From contig JAUMVN010000009.1 of assembly GCA_030530145.1 (NCBI GenBank), positions 1 to 64,000 of the forward strand: DNA of 64,000 bases. Reading direction: 5' to 3'. Positions 16,748 to 24,866 of this stretch are shown piece by piece; the stretch's first letter is position 1, and every line of letters begins with the position of its first letter. The notes beneath the pieces were generated by a model. That model saw only the letters and a list, made by a program, of their open reading frames with translations, was not told the DNA's origin and made no database searches. The translations under genes and the position numbers were made by a program. This DNA comes from Coriobacteriia bacterium (lineage in GTDB: Bacteria; Actinomycetota; Coriobacteriia; Coriobacteriales; Atopobiaceae).

Positions 16748-18235
16748 TCACAGCCTCGCCCGGGACCTGAACCCCAGGGCCTCCACGATGTCGTCCTGCT
16801 CGACCAGGGGATGCTCGGCGAGGTCGGCGATGGTCCTGGCCACGCGCGCGATGCGGACGATGGCCCTCCCGCCGAGCCTCAGCCGCCCGGCATAGCCCTC
16901 GAAGAGCTCCATGGCGCCGGGGCCGAAGCGCGCCCCGCCAGGCCCCGCCGGCCCCTCCTCGAGCGCCTCGCGCCAACCCCTGAACTCCCGGGCGTTCACC
17001 ACGAGCTCGAACATCTCGGCGGACCCCATGCCCTCGCCTCCCCTGATGACGCTGCGCTCGGAGGGGCGCGCGACGTCGCAGACGACGTCGATGCGGTCCA
17101 TAAGGGGGCCTCCGATCTTGTTCTGGTAGGCGAGCACGCGACCGGGGCTGCAGGTGCAGGTATAGCCCGGGTCGCCCAGATGCCCGCAAGGGCAGGGGTT
17201 GGCGGCGGCGACGAGCTGGAAGTCGCACGGGAAGGAGAAGACGCCGTCGACGCGCACGATTCGCACCTCTTTGTCCTCCATCGGCTGGCGCATGGATTGC
17301 AGGACGTTCGTCGCGAACTCGGGCAGCTCGTCCAGGAAGAGCACCCCTTTGTCCGCGAGCGAGAGCTCCCCGGGGAGCACCGGGCGCCCGCCGCCCACGA
17401 GCCCGCCGAGCGAGATGGAGTGGTGCGGCGAGCGGAACGGCCGGATGCCCGCCGCGATGTCGTCGATCGGCTGCCCAGCCACGGAGTGGATGAGCAGCGC
17501 CTCGGCGCGCTCCTCGTCCGTGAGGGGCGGAAGGATCGAGGGGAGGCGCTTGGCCAGCATCGATTTGCCGGAGCCCGGCGGCCCGACCATGAGCATGCCG
17601 TGGCGGCCCGCCGCCGCGATGACCATGGCCCGCTTGGCGATCTCCTGGTCGCGCACGTCGGCGAAATCGAGCTGGTCCGGCCGTCGGGGCCCTGCCCCGG
17701 GGCCGGCCTCGTAGGCGTTGAGGGGGCGCAGGCCCTCGAGGCCGGCCTTGAGCTGGGAGATGCAGGCGAGCCCGAGCGCCTCGGCCCCCGGGGTGGGGGC
17801 ATAGGCCGCGTCCGCCGAGGCCACGAGCTTGACGCCCATATCGGCGGCGAGAAGCGCGTAGGCCGTCGTGCCGCGCGTCGGGATCACCTGCCCCTCGAGG
17901 CCCACCTCGCCGACGAAGAGGGCCTCGTCGGCCACCCGCGGCGGGATCTGGCGCGTGGCGACCAGGACGGCGACGGCGATGGGCAGGTCGAACCCGGTGC
18001 CGGACTTCCTCACGTCGCCCGGGACGAGGTTGATGTTCAGCCGCGCCCGAGGGATCTCGTAGCCGCAGTGGCCGAGGGCGCAGCGGACGCGCGCCGCGGA
18101 CTCGCTCACCGCGCCCTCGACGCTGCCCGTGAAGGAGAACCCGGGCATGCCGCCGCCGGGCGATACCTCGACCGTTACCGGGACCGCCTCCACCCCGCGC
18201 AGGAGCGCGGCATGGACGCACGCGATCGCCGCCAT
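16748..18235 (-). CDS. comM: YifB/ComM family Mg-chelatase-like AAA+ ATPase
   Basis: A 495-residue AAA+ protein. In studied bacteria ComM is a branch-migration helicase acting in natural transformation. An N-terminal Lon-substrate-like domain (1-170) precedes the Mg-chelatase ATPase with Walker A GPPGSGKSMLAKRL, Walker B LFLDELPEF, and a cysteine cluster in NPCPCGHLGDPGYTCTCSP. The C-terminal Mg-chelatase lid follows. It overlaps yraN by one base (TGATG). Next to dprA. Confidence 0.93.
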   Translation of the reverse strand: MAAIACVHAALLRGVEAVPVTVEVSPGGGMPGFSFTGSVEGAVSESAARVRCALGHCGYEIPRARLNINLVPGDVRKSGTGFDLPIAVAVLVATRQIPPRVADEALFVGEVGLEGQVIPTRGTTAYALLAADMGVKLVASADAAYAPTPGAEALGLACISQLKAGLEGLRPLNAYEAGPGAGPRRPDQLDFADVRDQEIAKRAMVIAAAGRHGMLMVGPPGSGKSMLAKRLPSILPPLTDEERAEALLIHSVAGQPIDDIAAGIRPFRSPHHSISLGGLVGGGRPVLPGELSLADKGVLFLDELPEFATNVLQSMRQPMEDKEVRIVRVDGVFSFPCDFQLVAAANPCPCGHLGDPGYTCTCSPGRVLAYQNKIGGPLMDRIDVVCDVARPSERSVIRGGEGMGSAEMFELVVNAREFRGWREALEEGPAGPGGARFGPGAMELFEGYAGRLRLGGRAIVRIARVARTIADLAEHPLVEQDDIVEALGFRSRARL

Positions 18236-18744
18236 CAGCGGTCTCCCCAGAAGGCGCCGTTGATGTAGTGCAGGCGCGCGTCTTCCCCGTCCTTGACGCT
18301 CAGGCCCGCTACGTCGAACCGGACGAGGGCCGTCCGCTCCGCCCGGGAAAGGTACTCACCGGCGATCCCGAGGTACCTCTGCTGCTTCGCCTCGCCCACC
18401 AGGAGCTCGGGCACGACATCGTCCTCGAACCGCTCGACGCGCCTCGTCTTCACCTCCACGAACACGAGGGTCCCGTCCTGCGCCCTCGCGATGATGTCCG
18501 CCTCGCCGCGGGGGCAGGTCCAGTTGCGCTCGACGATCTCGTTTCCCGTCGCCTCCAAGAACCGGCACACGAGCGACTCCCCCGCCCGCCCGAGCTCCTT
18601 TGTGCCCATGGCCGAGAAGGCCTGGGCAAGGCCGTAGCCGCACCGCGGCAGGCGGATCATCCTGTGGAGCTCGAGCTCCTCTCGCCCCTCGCACAGCCCC
18701 GGCCCCGAGCCCGGCCTTCCCTCGCCATCGTCCCGGATGAACAT
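18235..18744 (-). CDS. YraN family (UPF0102) endonuclease-like protein
   Basis: The protein has a restriction-endonuclease-like fold, function not established. The conserved core is GRAGESLVCRFLEA, then EADIIARAQDGTLVFVEVKT with the D and E-x-K catalytic-type residues. The usual family start would be MGTKELGRAG (ATG 18609, 124 aa), but no ribosome-binding site precedes it. ATG 18744 has AGGAAGGGGG six bases upstream, giving 169 aa with a 45-residue non-conserved extension. The choice is uncertain. It is translationally coupled to comM. Confidence 0.82.
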   Translation of the reverse strand: MFIRDDGEGRPGSGPGLCEGREELELHRMIRLPRCGYGLAQAFSAMGTKELGRAGESLVCRFLEATGNEIVERNWTCPRGEADIIARAQDGTLVFVEVKTRRVERFEDDVVPELLVGEAKQQRYLGIAGEYLSRAERTALVRFDVAGLSVKDGEDARLHYINGAFWGDR

Positions 18745-18894
18745 GCGGCGCCCCCTTCCTCGCGTCTTGCCTGGGGCGACGATGCCACGGAGACTCCGAC
18801 GCGGGCCTTTCGGAACGCCGACGCCTGGCCGACGCCCCGCCGACCGCGCGCCGACGGTTCGAAAGCGAGGGGCGGATAACCAGCCGAAAACGAG

Positions 18895-18923
18895 AACGGC
18901 CGGTGTTCAAAACACCGGCCGTT
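18895..18923 (-). terminator. Perfect 13-bp hairpin between rnhB and yraN
   Basis: AACGGCCGGTGTT (18895-18907) pairs exactly with 18911-18923 around a 3-nt loop. On the minus strand it is followed by CTCGTTTTC, a weak U-tract. It probably terminates rnhB. The rest of the 193-bp gap up to yraN shows nothing else I can support. Confidence 0.55.
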
Positions 18924-18937
18924 CAACGAATCGGTCC

Positions 18938-19729
18938 CTAGAAGAGCGATGGCGTCTCCAGAAAGTTTCCACAGAACGAGAAGCGATGGATCGGCGTGAG
19001 GCCGTGGGCCTTTATCGCGGCGATGTGCTCGGCGGAAGCGTAGCCCTTGCACTCGGCAAGGTGGTAGTCCGGGTACTCGTCGGCGTAGGCGACCATGAGG
19101 TGGTCCCTCGTCACCTTCGCGACGATCGAGGCCGCGGCGAGCGAGGCCACGCGGGCGTCGCCCTTGACGAGGGTCTTCTCCCTGGGGTGGACGTGCATGG
19201 GGTTGCCGTCGATGAGGACGCATTCGGGGTCGACGCGGGCGTCCTCGATGGCGCCCGCCATCGCCATGCGCAGGGCCTGGGCCATCCCGACGGCGTCGAT
19301 GGAGGCCGGCTCGACGTGGCAGGTGCCGATGGCCAGCGCGACGTCGGCGATCTTCGCCGCGAGCACCTCGCGCCTCGCGGGGGTGAGCTGCTTAGAGTCG
19401 TTGATGCCGAGGATCTGCGGGTCGTAGGGCAAGGCGACGGCGCAGACCGTGAGGGGCCCCGCTATGGAGCCGCGACCGACCTCGTCCACGCCGAGCACGA
19501 TGCCCTCGCCCCCGAGCTCGCGCTGCAGGTCGTACATCCCCTGCACGCGAAGGCGCTCGGCCTCGTCGCGCTCGAGCCGGCGCCGTGCCGAGGCGACGGC
19601 TCTCTGGACCTGCTTCCTCGGGTCGTCCGCGTAGCGCTCGATGAGCGCGCGGGCCTCATCGGCGGGCGCGTCGGAAAGAAGGGCCGAGATCTCCTTGGCG
19701 CTCGAGGCGCGGGCAATGCGTTCGGGCAT
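18938..19729 (-). CDS. rnhB: Ribonuclease HII
   Basis: A 263-residue RNase HII, nicking RNA-DNA hybrids and removing misincorporated ribonucleotides. The catalytic motif is GVDEVGRGSIAGPL. Other acidic residues lie in ILIDGNP-type and VTRDHLM segments; KGDARVASLAAASIVAKV is the usual core. About 75 residues precede the catalytic domain, as in Firmicutes homologues. ATG 19729 is preceded by GGGGAGG; the longer frame start lacks one. Confidence 0.95.
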   Translation of the reverse strand: MPERIARASSAKEISALLSDAPADEARALIERYADDPRKQVQRAVASARRRLERDEAERLRVQGMYDLQRELGGEGIVLGVDEVGRGSIAGPLTVCAVALPYDPQILGINDSKQLTPARREVLAAKIADVALAIGTCHVEPASIDAVGMAQALRMAMAGAIEDARVDPECVLIDGNPMHVHPREKTLVKGDARVASLAAASIVAKVTRDHLMVAYADEYPDYHLAECKGYASAEHIAAIKAHGLTPIHRFSFCGNFLETPSLF

Positions 19730-19745
19730 CTTGCCTCCCCATACG

Positions 19746-19772
19746 AAAAAGGGCCGCCCCAAAGGACGGCCC
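19746..19772 (-). terminator. Terminator after rplS
   Basis: GGGCCGTCC/GG(C)GGCCC hairpin (stem within 19751-19772) followed on the minus strand by TTTTTCG (complement of 19746-19750). It separates rplS from rnhB. Confidence 0.8.
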
Positions 19773-19792
19773 GAAACGTGCTCGGTCTTGCT

Positions 19793-20134
19793 TTAGCGCT
19801 TCTCGGGGATGCGGGCGGCCTTGCCGACGCGATCGCGGAGATAGTAGAGCTTGGCGCGACGGACCTTGCCGTGGCGGACGACCTCGAGCTTGGCGATCTT
19901 CGGGCTGTGAAGCGGGAAGGTGCGCTCGACGCCGACGCCGAAGGAGACCTTGCGGACGGTGAAGGTCTCGCGAGCGCCGGAGCCGCTCATGCGGATGACG
20001 TCGCCCTGGAAGACCTGCTCGCGGTGGCGGTCGCCCTCGATGATCTTGTAGTGGACCTTGACGTTATCGCCGACGAGGACGGTCGGGATGTCGTCGCGAA
20101 GCTGCTGAGCCTCGATTGCGCGGATGTAATCCAT
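19793..20134 (-). CDS. rplS: 50S ribosomal protein L19
   Basis: A 113-residue L19 of the subunit interface. Typical stretches are [39 protein letters not shown] and [14 protein letters not shown]. It is a monocistronic-looking unit with a strong promoter upstream and a terminator downstream. It is displaced about 8.3 kb from trmD, its usual partner. Confidence 0.97.
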   Translation of the reverse strand: MDYIRAIEAQQLRDDIPTVLVGDNVKVHYKIIEGDRHREQVFQGDVIRMSGSGARETFTVRKVSFGVGVERTFPLHSPKIAKLEVVRHGKVRRAKLYYLRDRVGKAARIPEKR

Positions 20135-20203
20135 TGTCTTTCCTTGTCTCTAGAGGTGCCGACGCCTCTTGCGAGCGGCACATAGGCTTACACACAGGGA
20201 CAA

Positions 20204-20232
20204 ACTATAAACGACGGCCGCGGGCGTATCAA
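20204..20232 (-). promoter_or_regulatory. Strong sigma70-type promoter for rplS
   Basis: On the minus strand TTGATA (20232-20227), exactly 17 bp, then TATAGT (20209-20204). Both boxes match consensus in 5 of 6 positions. The predicted leader is about 60-65 nt. Confidence 0.8.
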
Positions 20233-20244
20233 GAAAATTCACAA

Positions 20245-21225
20245 CTAAAGGCAAAAACCCGCGAGTATCCCGTTCTCCTGGCAGGCCGCCACCGCGGAAG
20301 AGGGATATCCCGACCCCATGACCTGGAAGAACATGCCGTCGTCGGCGTCGGAGAAGTGCAGCGGGTAGGGCGTTCTCAGCCAGAAGCACTCGTCGGACGA
20401 CCCCAGCAGCTCCCCCACCGCGGCGTAGGATTCGCGGTCGTGGACCCCTGCCTGGGCGAAGTAGCGGTACTGCGAGCCCTCGGACGAGATCAGCTGGTCA
20501 TAGGGACCGAAATCGGTATAGCTCGTGTTGTATATGGGATTGTCGCCGTATTCCTGCGAGAACCACGTGAGCTCCCCGTAGATCTCCGAGGCCGAGAAGA
20601 GCCACAGCGCGTCGCCGGTCTGCGTGATGGACGAGGCGTCCGAGGCGATGCCGGCGTTGTTCGTCGCCTTGAGGACGCTCGCGACGCGCGGGGCGAGGTC
20701 CGCGGGAAGAAGCGAGCGCGCCTCGTCCGAGAGCCACGAGCGCGCGCCGGACGCCTCCCAGCCGCCGTCGCAGGTGGCCGAGTCGTTCATCGCGCGCTTG
20801 GGGAGCCCGGTGAGCGCGAAGGTGAGCGCGGCCTTGCCCGTGCCGTCGGCCTTCTCGTCCGCGAGCACGCCGACGGCGCGGCAGGTGCCGACGCTGCCGT
20901 CGGTGAAGACGACCTGGCGCACGCACTCCTTGACGTTGCCGTCGTCGTCCACGATCCCGAACTCGCGCGCGGCGGCGAGCCCCTCCTCCTCGCTGGCGGC
21001 GGACTCGATGATGTCCGCGATGGACCCGAGCTCCTCCCAGCTGTACGAGGAGAAGGCCTTGGCGGTCAGCTCCGACGAGCCTTCCGAGGAGCCCTCCTGC
21101 CCCGAGCCGGCGCCCCTCATGCCCGGCAGCGAGCCCGTGGCCACGGCGATGAACACGCCCGCGCAGGCGAGGAGGAAGACGAACGAGAGCACGACCGGAA
21201 GATAAGAACCCCTGGACCTCGACAC
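20245..21225 (-). CDS. Membrane-anchored or secreted protein, DUF6273-like C-terminus
   Basis: This 326-residue protein has one N-terminal hydrophobic segment (about 10-30), then a Gly/Ser-rich linker, so it is probably anchored outside the membrane. A stretch (RSWLSDEARSLLPADLAP) and the C-terminal WLRTPYPLHFSD region resemble DUF6273, a domain of unknown function found in exported proteins of gut anaerobes. Two cysteine-containing stretches (CVRQVVFTDGSVGTC) could form disulfides. The start is GTG 21225 after GGGGTG. No operon partner; function unknown. Confidence 0.75.
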   Translation of the reverse strand: MSRSRGSYLPVVLSFVFLLACAGVFIAVATGSLPGMRGAGSGQEGSSEGSSELTAKAFSSYSWEELGSIADIIESAASEEEGLAAAREFGIVDDDGNVKECVRQVVFTDGSVGTCRAVGVLADEKADGTGKAALTFALTGLPKRAMNDSATCDGGWEASGARSWLSDEARSLLPADLAPRVASVLKATNNAGIASDASSITQTGDALWLFSASEIYGELTWFSQEYGDNPIYNTSYTDFGPYDQLISSEGSQYRYFAQAGVHDRESYAAVGELLGSSDECFWLRTPYPLHFSDADDGMFFQVMGSGYPSSAVAACQENGILAGFCL

Positions 21226-21268
21226 GAAAGCACCCCAATCTCGATTTCAGCGAACCCCAGTCTCGCAC

Positions 21269-21303
21269 AAAAAGAAGGGAGAGGGCCGCTTGGGCCCTCT
21301 CCC
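21269..21303 (-). terminator. Terminator after ppdK
   Basis: An 11-bp perfect stem GGGAGAGGGCC (21277-21287 with 21293-21303) followed on the minus strand by TTCTTTTTGTG. One of the clearest terminators in the window. Confidence 0.85.
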
Positions 21304-21334
21304 CCGTCAAATCGCTATGGCCTTGCGACCTTCC

Positions 21335-24100
21335 TTAGGCGAGCTTCTCGGCGCCGCCGTTGGACTTGATCTTGGCCTGGGCAGCCGCGAGGCGCGCGAT
21401 GGGCACGCGGTACGGCGAGCAGGACACGTAGTCGAGGCCGAGGTCGTAGTACATCTGGATGGAGTCCGGGTCGCCGCCGGTCTCACCGCAGACGCCGCAG
21501 ACGATCTTCTCGTTGGCCTGGTGGCCGCCCTCGACGCCGAGCTTGACGAGCTTGGCGATGCCGGCATCGAGCGTCTCGAACGGGTTGGTCTTGAGGATCT
21601 TCTTCGCCAGGTACTGCGGGATGAAGGTGCTCTCGACGTCGTCGCGGGAGAAGCCGAAGCCCATCTGGGTGAGGTCGTTGGTGCCGAAGGAGAAGAAGTC
21701 GGCGTACTTGCCGATCTCGTCGGCGGTCACCGCGGCGCGCGGGATCTCGATCATGCAGCCGATGGGGATGGTGATGTCGACGCCGGTCTGCTCGGAGACG
21801 GCGGTGATGACCTTCTCGATCTGCTCGCGGACGACCTTGAGCTCCTCGACGGTGGAGACGAGCGGGACCATGATCTCGGGCTTGGGGTCGAGGCCGCGCT
21901 TCTTGAGGTGCGCGTAGGCCGACGCGATGGCGCGGACCTGCATCTCGGTCAGCTCGGGGTAGACGATGCCGAGGCGGCAGCCGCGCAGGCCGAGCATCGG
22001 GTTGGCCTCCTGGAAGGAGTCCAGGCGGGAGAGCAGGTCGCGACGGGCCTTGAGCTGGATGTCGGACTCGCCGCGGTGCTCGGCGTGGGCGAGCTCGACC
22101 GCGTACTCGCGCGGGTTGTCCAGGAACTCGTGCAGGGGCGGGTCGAGGAGACGGACGATGACGGTCTTGCCGTCCATGGCCTCGAACATGCCCAGGAAGT
22201 CGTCGGTCTGGACCTTGAGGAGCTGGCCGAGGGCCTGCTGCTTGGCGCCGGTGCGCTCGGCGAGGATGAAGGACTGGATGATCTCCTTGCGGTCGCCCAG
22301 GAACATGTGCTCGGTGCGGTCGAGACCGATGCCCTCGGCGCCGAAGTCGCGGGAAAGCTTGGCGTCCTCGGGGTTGTCGGCGTTGGCGCGGACGCCGATG
22401 TTGCGGCCGCGGGAGGCGTCGGAACGGATGGCGTCGGCCCAGGTGAGGATGGTCTCCAGGTCGCCGGTGAGCTCGGGACGCACCAGGGGCACGGCGCCCA
22501 GGATGACGTCGCCGGTGGTGCCGTTGATGGAGATGATGTCGCCCTCGTGGAGCACGACGTCGGTGCCGGAGACGACGACCTCCTTGGCCTTGGCGTCGAT
22601 CTTCAGCGCCTCGGCGCCGCAGACGCAGGGAGCGCCCATGCCGCGGGCGATGACGGCCGCGTGAGAGGTCTTGCCGCCGTGCGAGGTGAGGATGCCCTCG
22701 GCGGCGACCATGCCCTTGAGGTCGTCGGGGTTGGTCTCCCAACGGACGAGGATGCAGGGCTGGTCCTTGTTGGCGCAGTGGACGGCGTCCTCGGCGGAGA
22801 AGACCACGCGGCCCACGGCGGCGCCGGGGGAAGCGTTCATGCCCTTGGTGAGGACCTTGAAGTCGGCCTTCGGGTCGAACTGCGGGTGCAGGAGCTGGTC
22901 GAGCTGCTCCGGCGCCACGCGCATGACGGCCTCCTCCTTGGAGATGGCGCCCTCGGCCTCGAACTGCATGGCGATGGCGAGCGCGGCCATGGCGGTGCGC
23001 TTGCCGACGCGGGTCTGGAGCATCCAGAGCTTGCCCTGCTCGATGGTGAACTCGATGTCCATCATGTCGTGGTAGTGCTCCTCGAGCTTGACGAAGATGT
23101 CGTCGAGCTGCTGGCCGGCCTCCTCGAGGCCCGGGATGGTCTTAAGGTCGGCGATCGGCTCGGTGTTGCGGATGCCGGCCACGACGTCCTCGCCCTGGGC
23201 GTTGACCAGGAAGTCGCCGTAGAACTCCTTGGTGCCGTCGGCGGGGTTGCGGGTGAAGGCGACGCCGGTCGCGGAGGTCTCGCCCTTGTTGCCGAAGACC
23301 ATGACCTGGACGTTGACGGCGGTGCCGAGGTCGTCGGAGATCTTGTTCTGCTTACGGTAGATGATGGCGCGCTCGTTCATCCAGGAGCCGAAGACGGCCT
23401 CGATGGCGAGGCGGAGCTGGAGCAGCGGGTCCTGCGGGAAGGAGGCGCGGCCGTCCGGGGCGACCTCGGGGTGGGCCTGGGAGTCGACGTTGACGGCGAA
23501 GAGCTGCTTGAAGGTCTCGACGAGGTCCTTGAGGTCGTCCGCGTCGAGCTCGGTGTCGAGCTTGACGCCCTTCTCGGCCTTCTTCGCGTTGATGGCGTCC
23601 TCGAAGAGGTCGCCATCGACGCCCATGACGACGTTGGAGAACATCTGGATGAAGCGGCGGTAGGAGTCGTAGGCGAAGCGCTCGTTGCCGGTCTGCTTGA
23701 TGAGGCCCTGGACGGAGATGTCGTTGAGGCCGAGGTTCAGGACCGTGTCCATCATGCCGGGCATGGAGAACGGGGCGCCGGAGCGGACGGAGACGAGCAG
23801 CGGGTCCTCGGCGTCGCCGAGCTTCTTGCCCATGCGCTGCTCGAGGTTCTCGCGCGCGGCGTCGATCTCGTCGAGGACGCCGTCCTCCCAGGTGTTGTTG
23901 GAGTTCGCGTACTTAACGCAGGTCTGGCAGGTGATGGAGAATCCCGGAGGGACGGGAAGGCCGATCTTGGCCATCTCGGCGAGGTTCGCGCCCTTGCCGC
24001 CGACGATCCACTTGGCCTGCTCGACGGTCTCGCCGGCGGGCTCGGTGGCGTTGACGCCGTCGATACCGGCGCCGAAGCGGTACACGTGCTTTTCAGCCAT
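21335..24100 (-). CDS. ppdK: Pyruvate, phosphate dikinase
   Basis: A 921-residue enzyme interconverting pyruvate + ATP + Pi and PEP + AMP + PPi. The N-terminal nucleotide-binding domain (WIVGGKGANLAEM, LLVSVRSGAPFSMPGMMDTV) is followed by the phosphohistidine domain with GGKTSHAAVIARG: H480 is catalytic and T478 is the residue that PPDK regulatory proteins phosphorylate in other organisms. The C-terminal PEP/pyruvate domain ends with VCGVCGETGGDP. ATG 24100 follows AAGGGG. In anaerobes with PPi-linked glycolysis it often runs towards pyruvate and ATP. The adjacent half-length regulator gene is notable. Confidence 0.97.
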   Translation of the reverse strand: MAEKHVYRFGAGIDGVNATEPAGETVEQAKWIVGGKGANLAEMAKIGLPVPPGFSITCQTCVKYANSNNTWEDGVLDEIDAARENLEQRMGKKLGDAEDPLLVSVRSGAPFSMPGMMDTVLNLGLNDISVQGLIKQTGNERFAYDSYRRFIQMFSNVVMGVDGDLFEDAINAKKAEKGVKLDTELDADDLKDLVETFKQLFAVNVDSQAHPEVAPDGRASFPQDPLLQLRLAIEAVFGSWMNERAIIYRKQNKISDDLGTAVNVQVMVFGNKGETSATGVAFTRNPADGTKEFYGDFLVNAQGEDVVAGIRNTEPIADLKTIPGLEEAGQQLDDIFVKLEEHYHDMMDIEFTIEQGKLWMLQTRVGKRTAMAALAIAMQFEAEGAISKEEAVMRVAPEQLDQLLHPQFDPKADFKVLTKGMNASPGAAVGRVVFSAEDAVHCANKDQPCILVRWETNPDDLKGMVAAEGILTSHGGKTSHAAVIARGMGAPCVCGAEALKIDAKAKEVVVSGTDVVLHEGDIISINGTTGDVILGAVPLVRPELTGDLETILTWADAIRSDASRGRNIGVRANADNPEDAKLSRDFGAEGIGLDRTEHMFLGDRKEIIQSFILAERTGAKQQALGQLLKVQTDDFLGMFEAMDGKTVIVRLLDPPLHEFLDNPREYAVELAHAEHRGESDIQLKARRDLLSRLDSFQEANPMLGLRGCRLGIVYPELTEMQVRAIASAYAHLKKRGLDPKPEIMVPLVSTVEELKVVREQIEKVITAVSEQTGVDITIPIGCMIEIPRAAVTADEIGKYADFFSFGTNDLTQMGFGFSRDDVESTFIPQYLAKKILKTNPFETLDAGIAKLVKLGVEGGHQANEKIVCGVCGETGGDPDSIQMYYDLGLDYVSCSPYRVPIARLAAAQAKIKSNGGAEKLA

Positions 24101-24280
24101 GTTTACCCCTTGCTTCTTGAGTGCTTGACGCGCCGGTGAGGGCCCGGCGCGCACTTACTACGATTGCCGTGGCGGGGATTCGGTCCCCGCGTGACTTCGT
24201 CATACTAACAACGCACCCGCGATACGCTGCGCTTTATTTGATATTCGGTAGCCAGGCGCGGGTGAGCGGCAAAGAATCGC

Positions 24281-24313
24281 AAAAATCGGCCCCCGCATGC
24301 GCGAAAGCCGATT
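24281..24313 (-). terminator. Second terminator-like hairpin upstream of ppdK
   Basis: AATCGGC/GCCGATT stem (24307-24313 with 24284-24290) with a G+C loop, followed on the minus strand by TTTTTGCG. It lies about 50 bp beyond the first terminator, so it is either a backup terminator or an attenuator of transcripts entering ppdK. Confidence 0.5.
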
Positions 24314-24364
24314 CAGTGGTAGGTTAGAAGCGATTTTTGGTTTTTGCCGCCCGAGCGCTAAATA

Positions 24365-24402
24365 AGAAGGCCCGCCCCTCTTTTTCGGGGGGCGGGCCTT
24401 CT
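24365..24402 (-). terminator. Terminator after the PSRP-like gene
   Basis: Perfect 14-bp stem AGAAGGCCCGCCCC (24365-24378 with 24389-24402), followed on the minus strand by TTATTTAG. It starts 12 bp after the stop of the short PSRP-like gene, showing that the gene really ends there. Confidence 0.75.
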
Positions 24403-24413
24403 CGCGCTGAGGC

Positions 24414-24800
24414 CTAGTTCTTGTAGAGCGCGCCGATCGCGTGGGTCGGCTCCTCGCCCGTGAGCGTGGAGAGGACCGTGACCGCGGGCCCGAGGAGGTC
24501 GATCGAGGGGATGCCCCTGCGATCGAGCTCGCGGCGGATCTCGCGGCGAAGGATGCCGTCGGCGAAGGTGTGGAACACGGCGCACGGGCGGTCGGGCTCG
24601 AAGTTCTTGTCGAAGTAATCGCGCACCGTCTCGACGTCGCTCACGTTGGAGAGGCGCTCGATCTCCACGGAGTCGTCGCCGAACTGCGCGGCCGCGGCCA
24701 TGACGACGGTGTTGGCGGTCTCGCCGCGCGAGTCGGAGAGGACGTAGATCTTCGGGACAACCTCGCCGAACAGGTCGTCGTCGATGTCGAGCTTAGTCAT
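24414..24800 (-). CDS. Half-length PPDK/PEP-synthase regulatory protein-like (PSRP/DUF299 N-terminal part)
   Basis: This 128-residue protein matches only the N-terminal half of the bifunctional PPDK regulator, which is normally about 270 aa and phosphorylates or dephosphorylates the Thr beside the catalytic His. Visible family features are IYVLSDSRGETANTVVMAAA (18-37), CAVFHTFADGILRREI and RGIPSIDLLGPAVTVLSTLTG. The second half, including the P-loop kinase segment, is absent: a stop and a terminator follow. ATG 24800 follows GGGGG. It lies between glyS and ppdK, so a PPDK-linked role is likely, but it cannot be the canonical catalytic form. Confidence 0.75.
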   Translation of the reverse strand: MTKLDIDDDLFGEVVPKIYVLSDSRGETANTVVMAAAAQFGDDSVEIERLSNVSDVETVRDYFDKNFEPDRPCAVFHTFADGILRREIRRELDRRGIPSIDLLGPAVTVLSTLTGEEPTHAIGALYKN

Positions 24801-24866
24801 GTCTTACCCCCAAATAAATCCCCGGAGCTTGTGCCGGGAGGGCGCCGCGGCGCCTGGTTTCGTACC

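Larger units (their letters stand above)
24101..24413 (-). other. ppdK upstream region with tandem hairpins
   Basis: This 313-bp gene-free stretch holds two terminator-like hairpins behind the PSRP-like gene (annotated separately). Nearer ppdK it has a GGGG-7 nt-CCCC hairpin and an 8-bp GCGCGCCGG/CCGGCGCG hairpin close to the ribosome-binding site. A -10-like TAGTAT lies about 24204-24209 without a good -35. It is less G+C-rich than the flanking genes. Confidence 0.45.
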
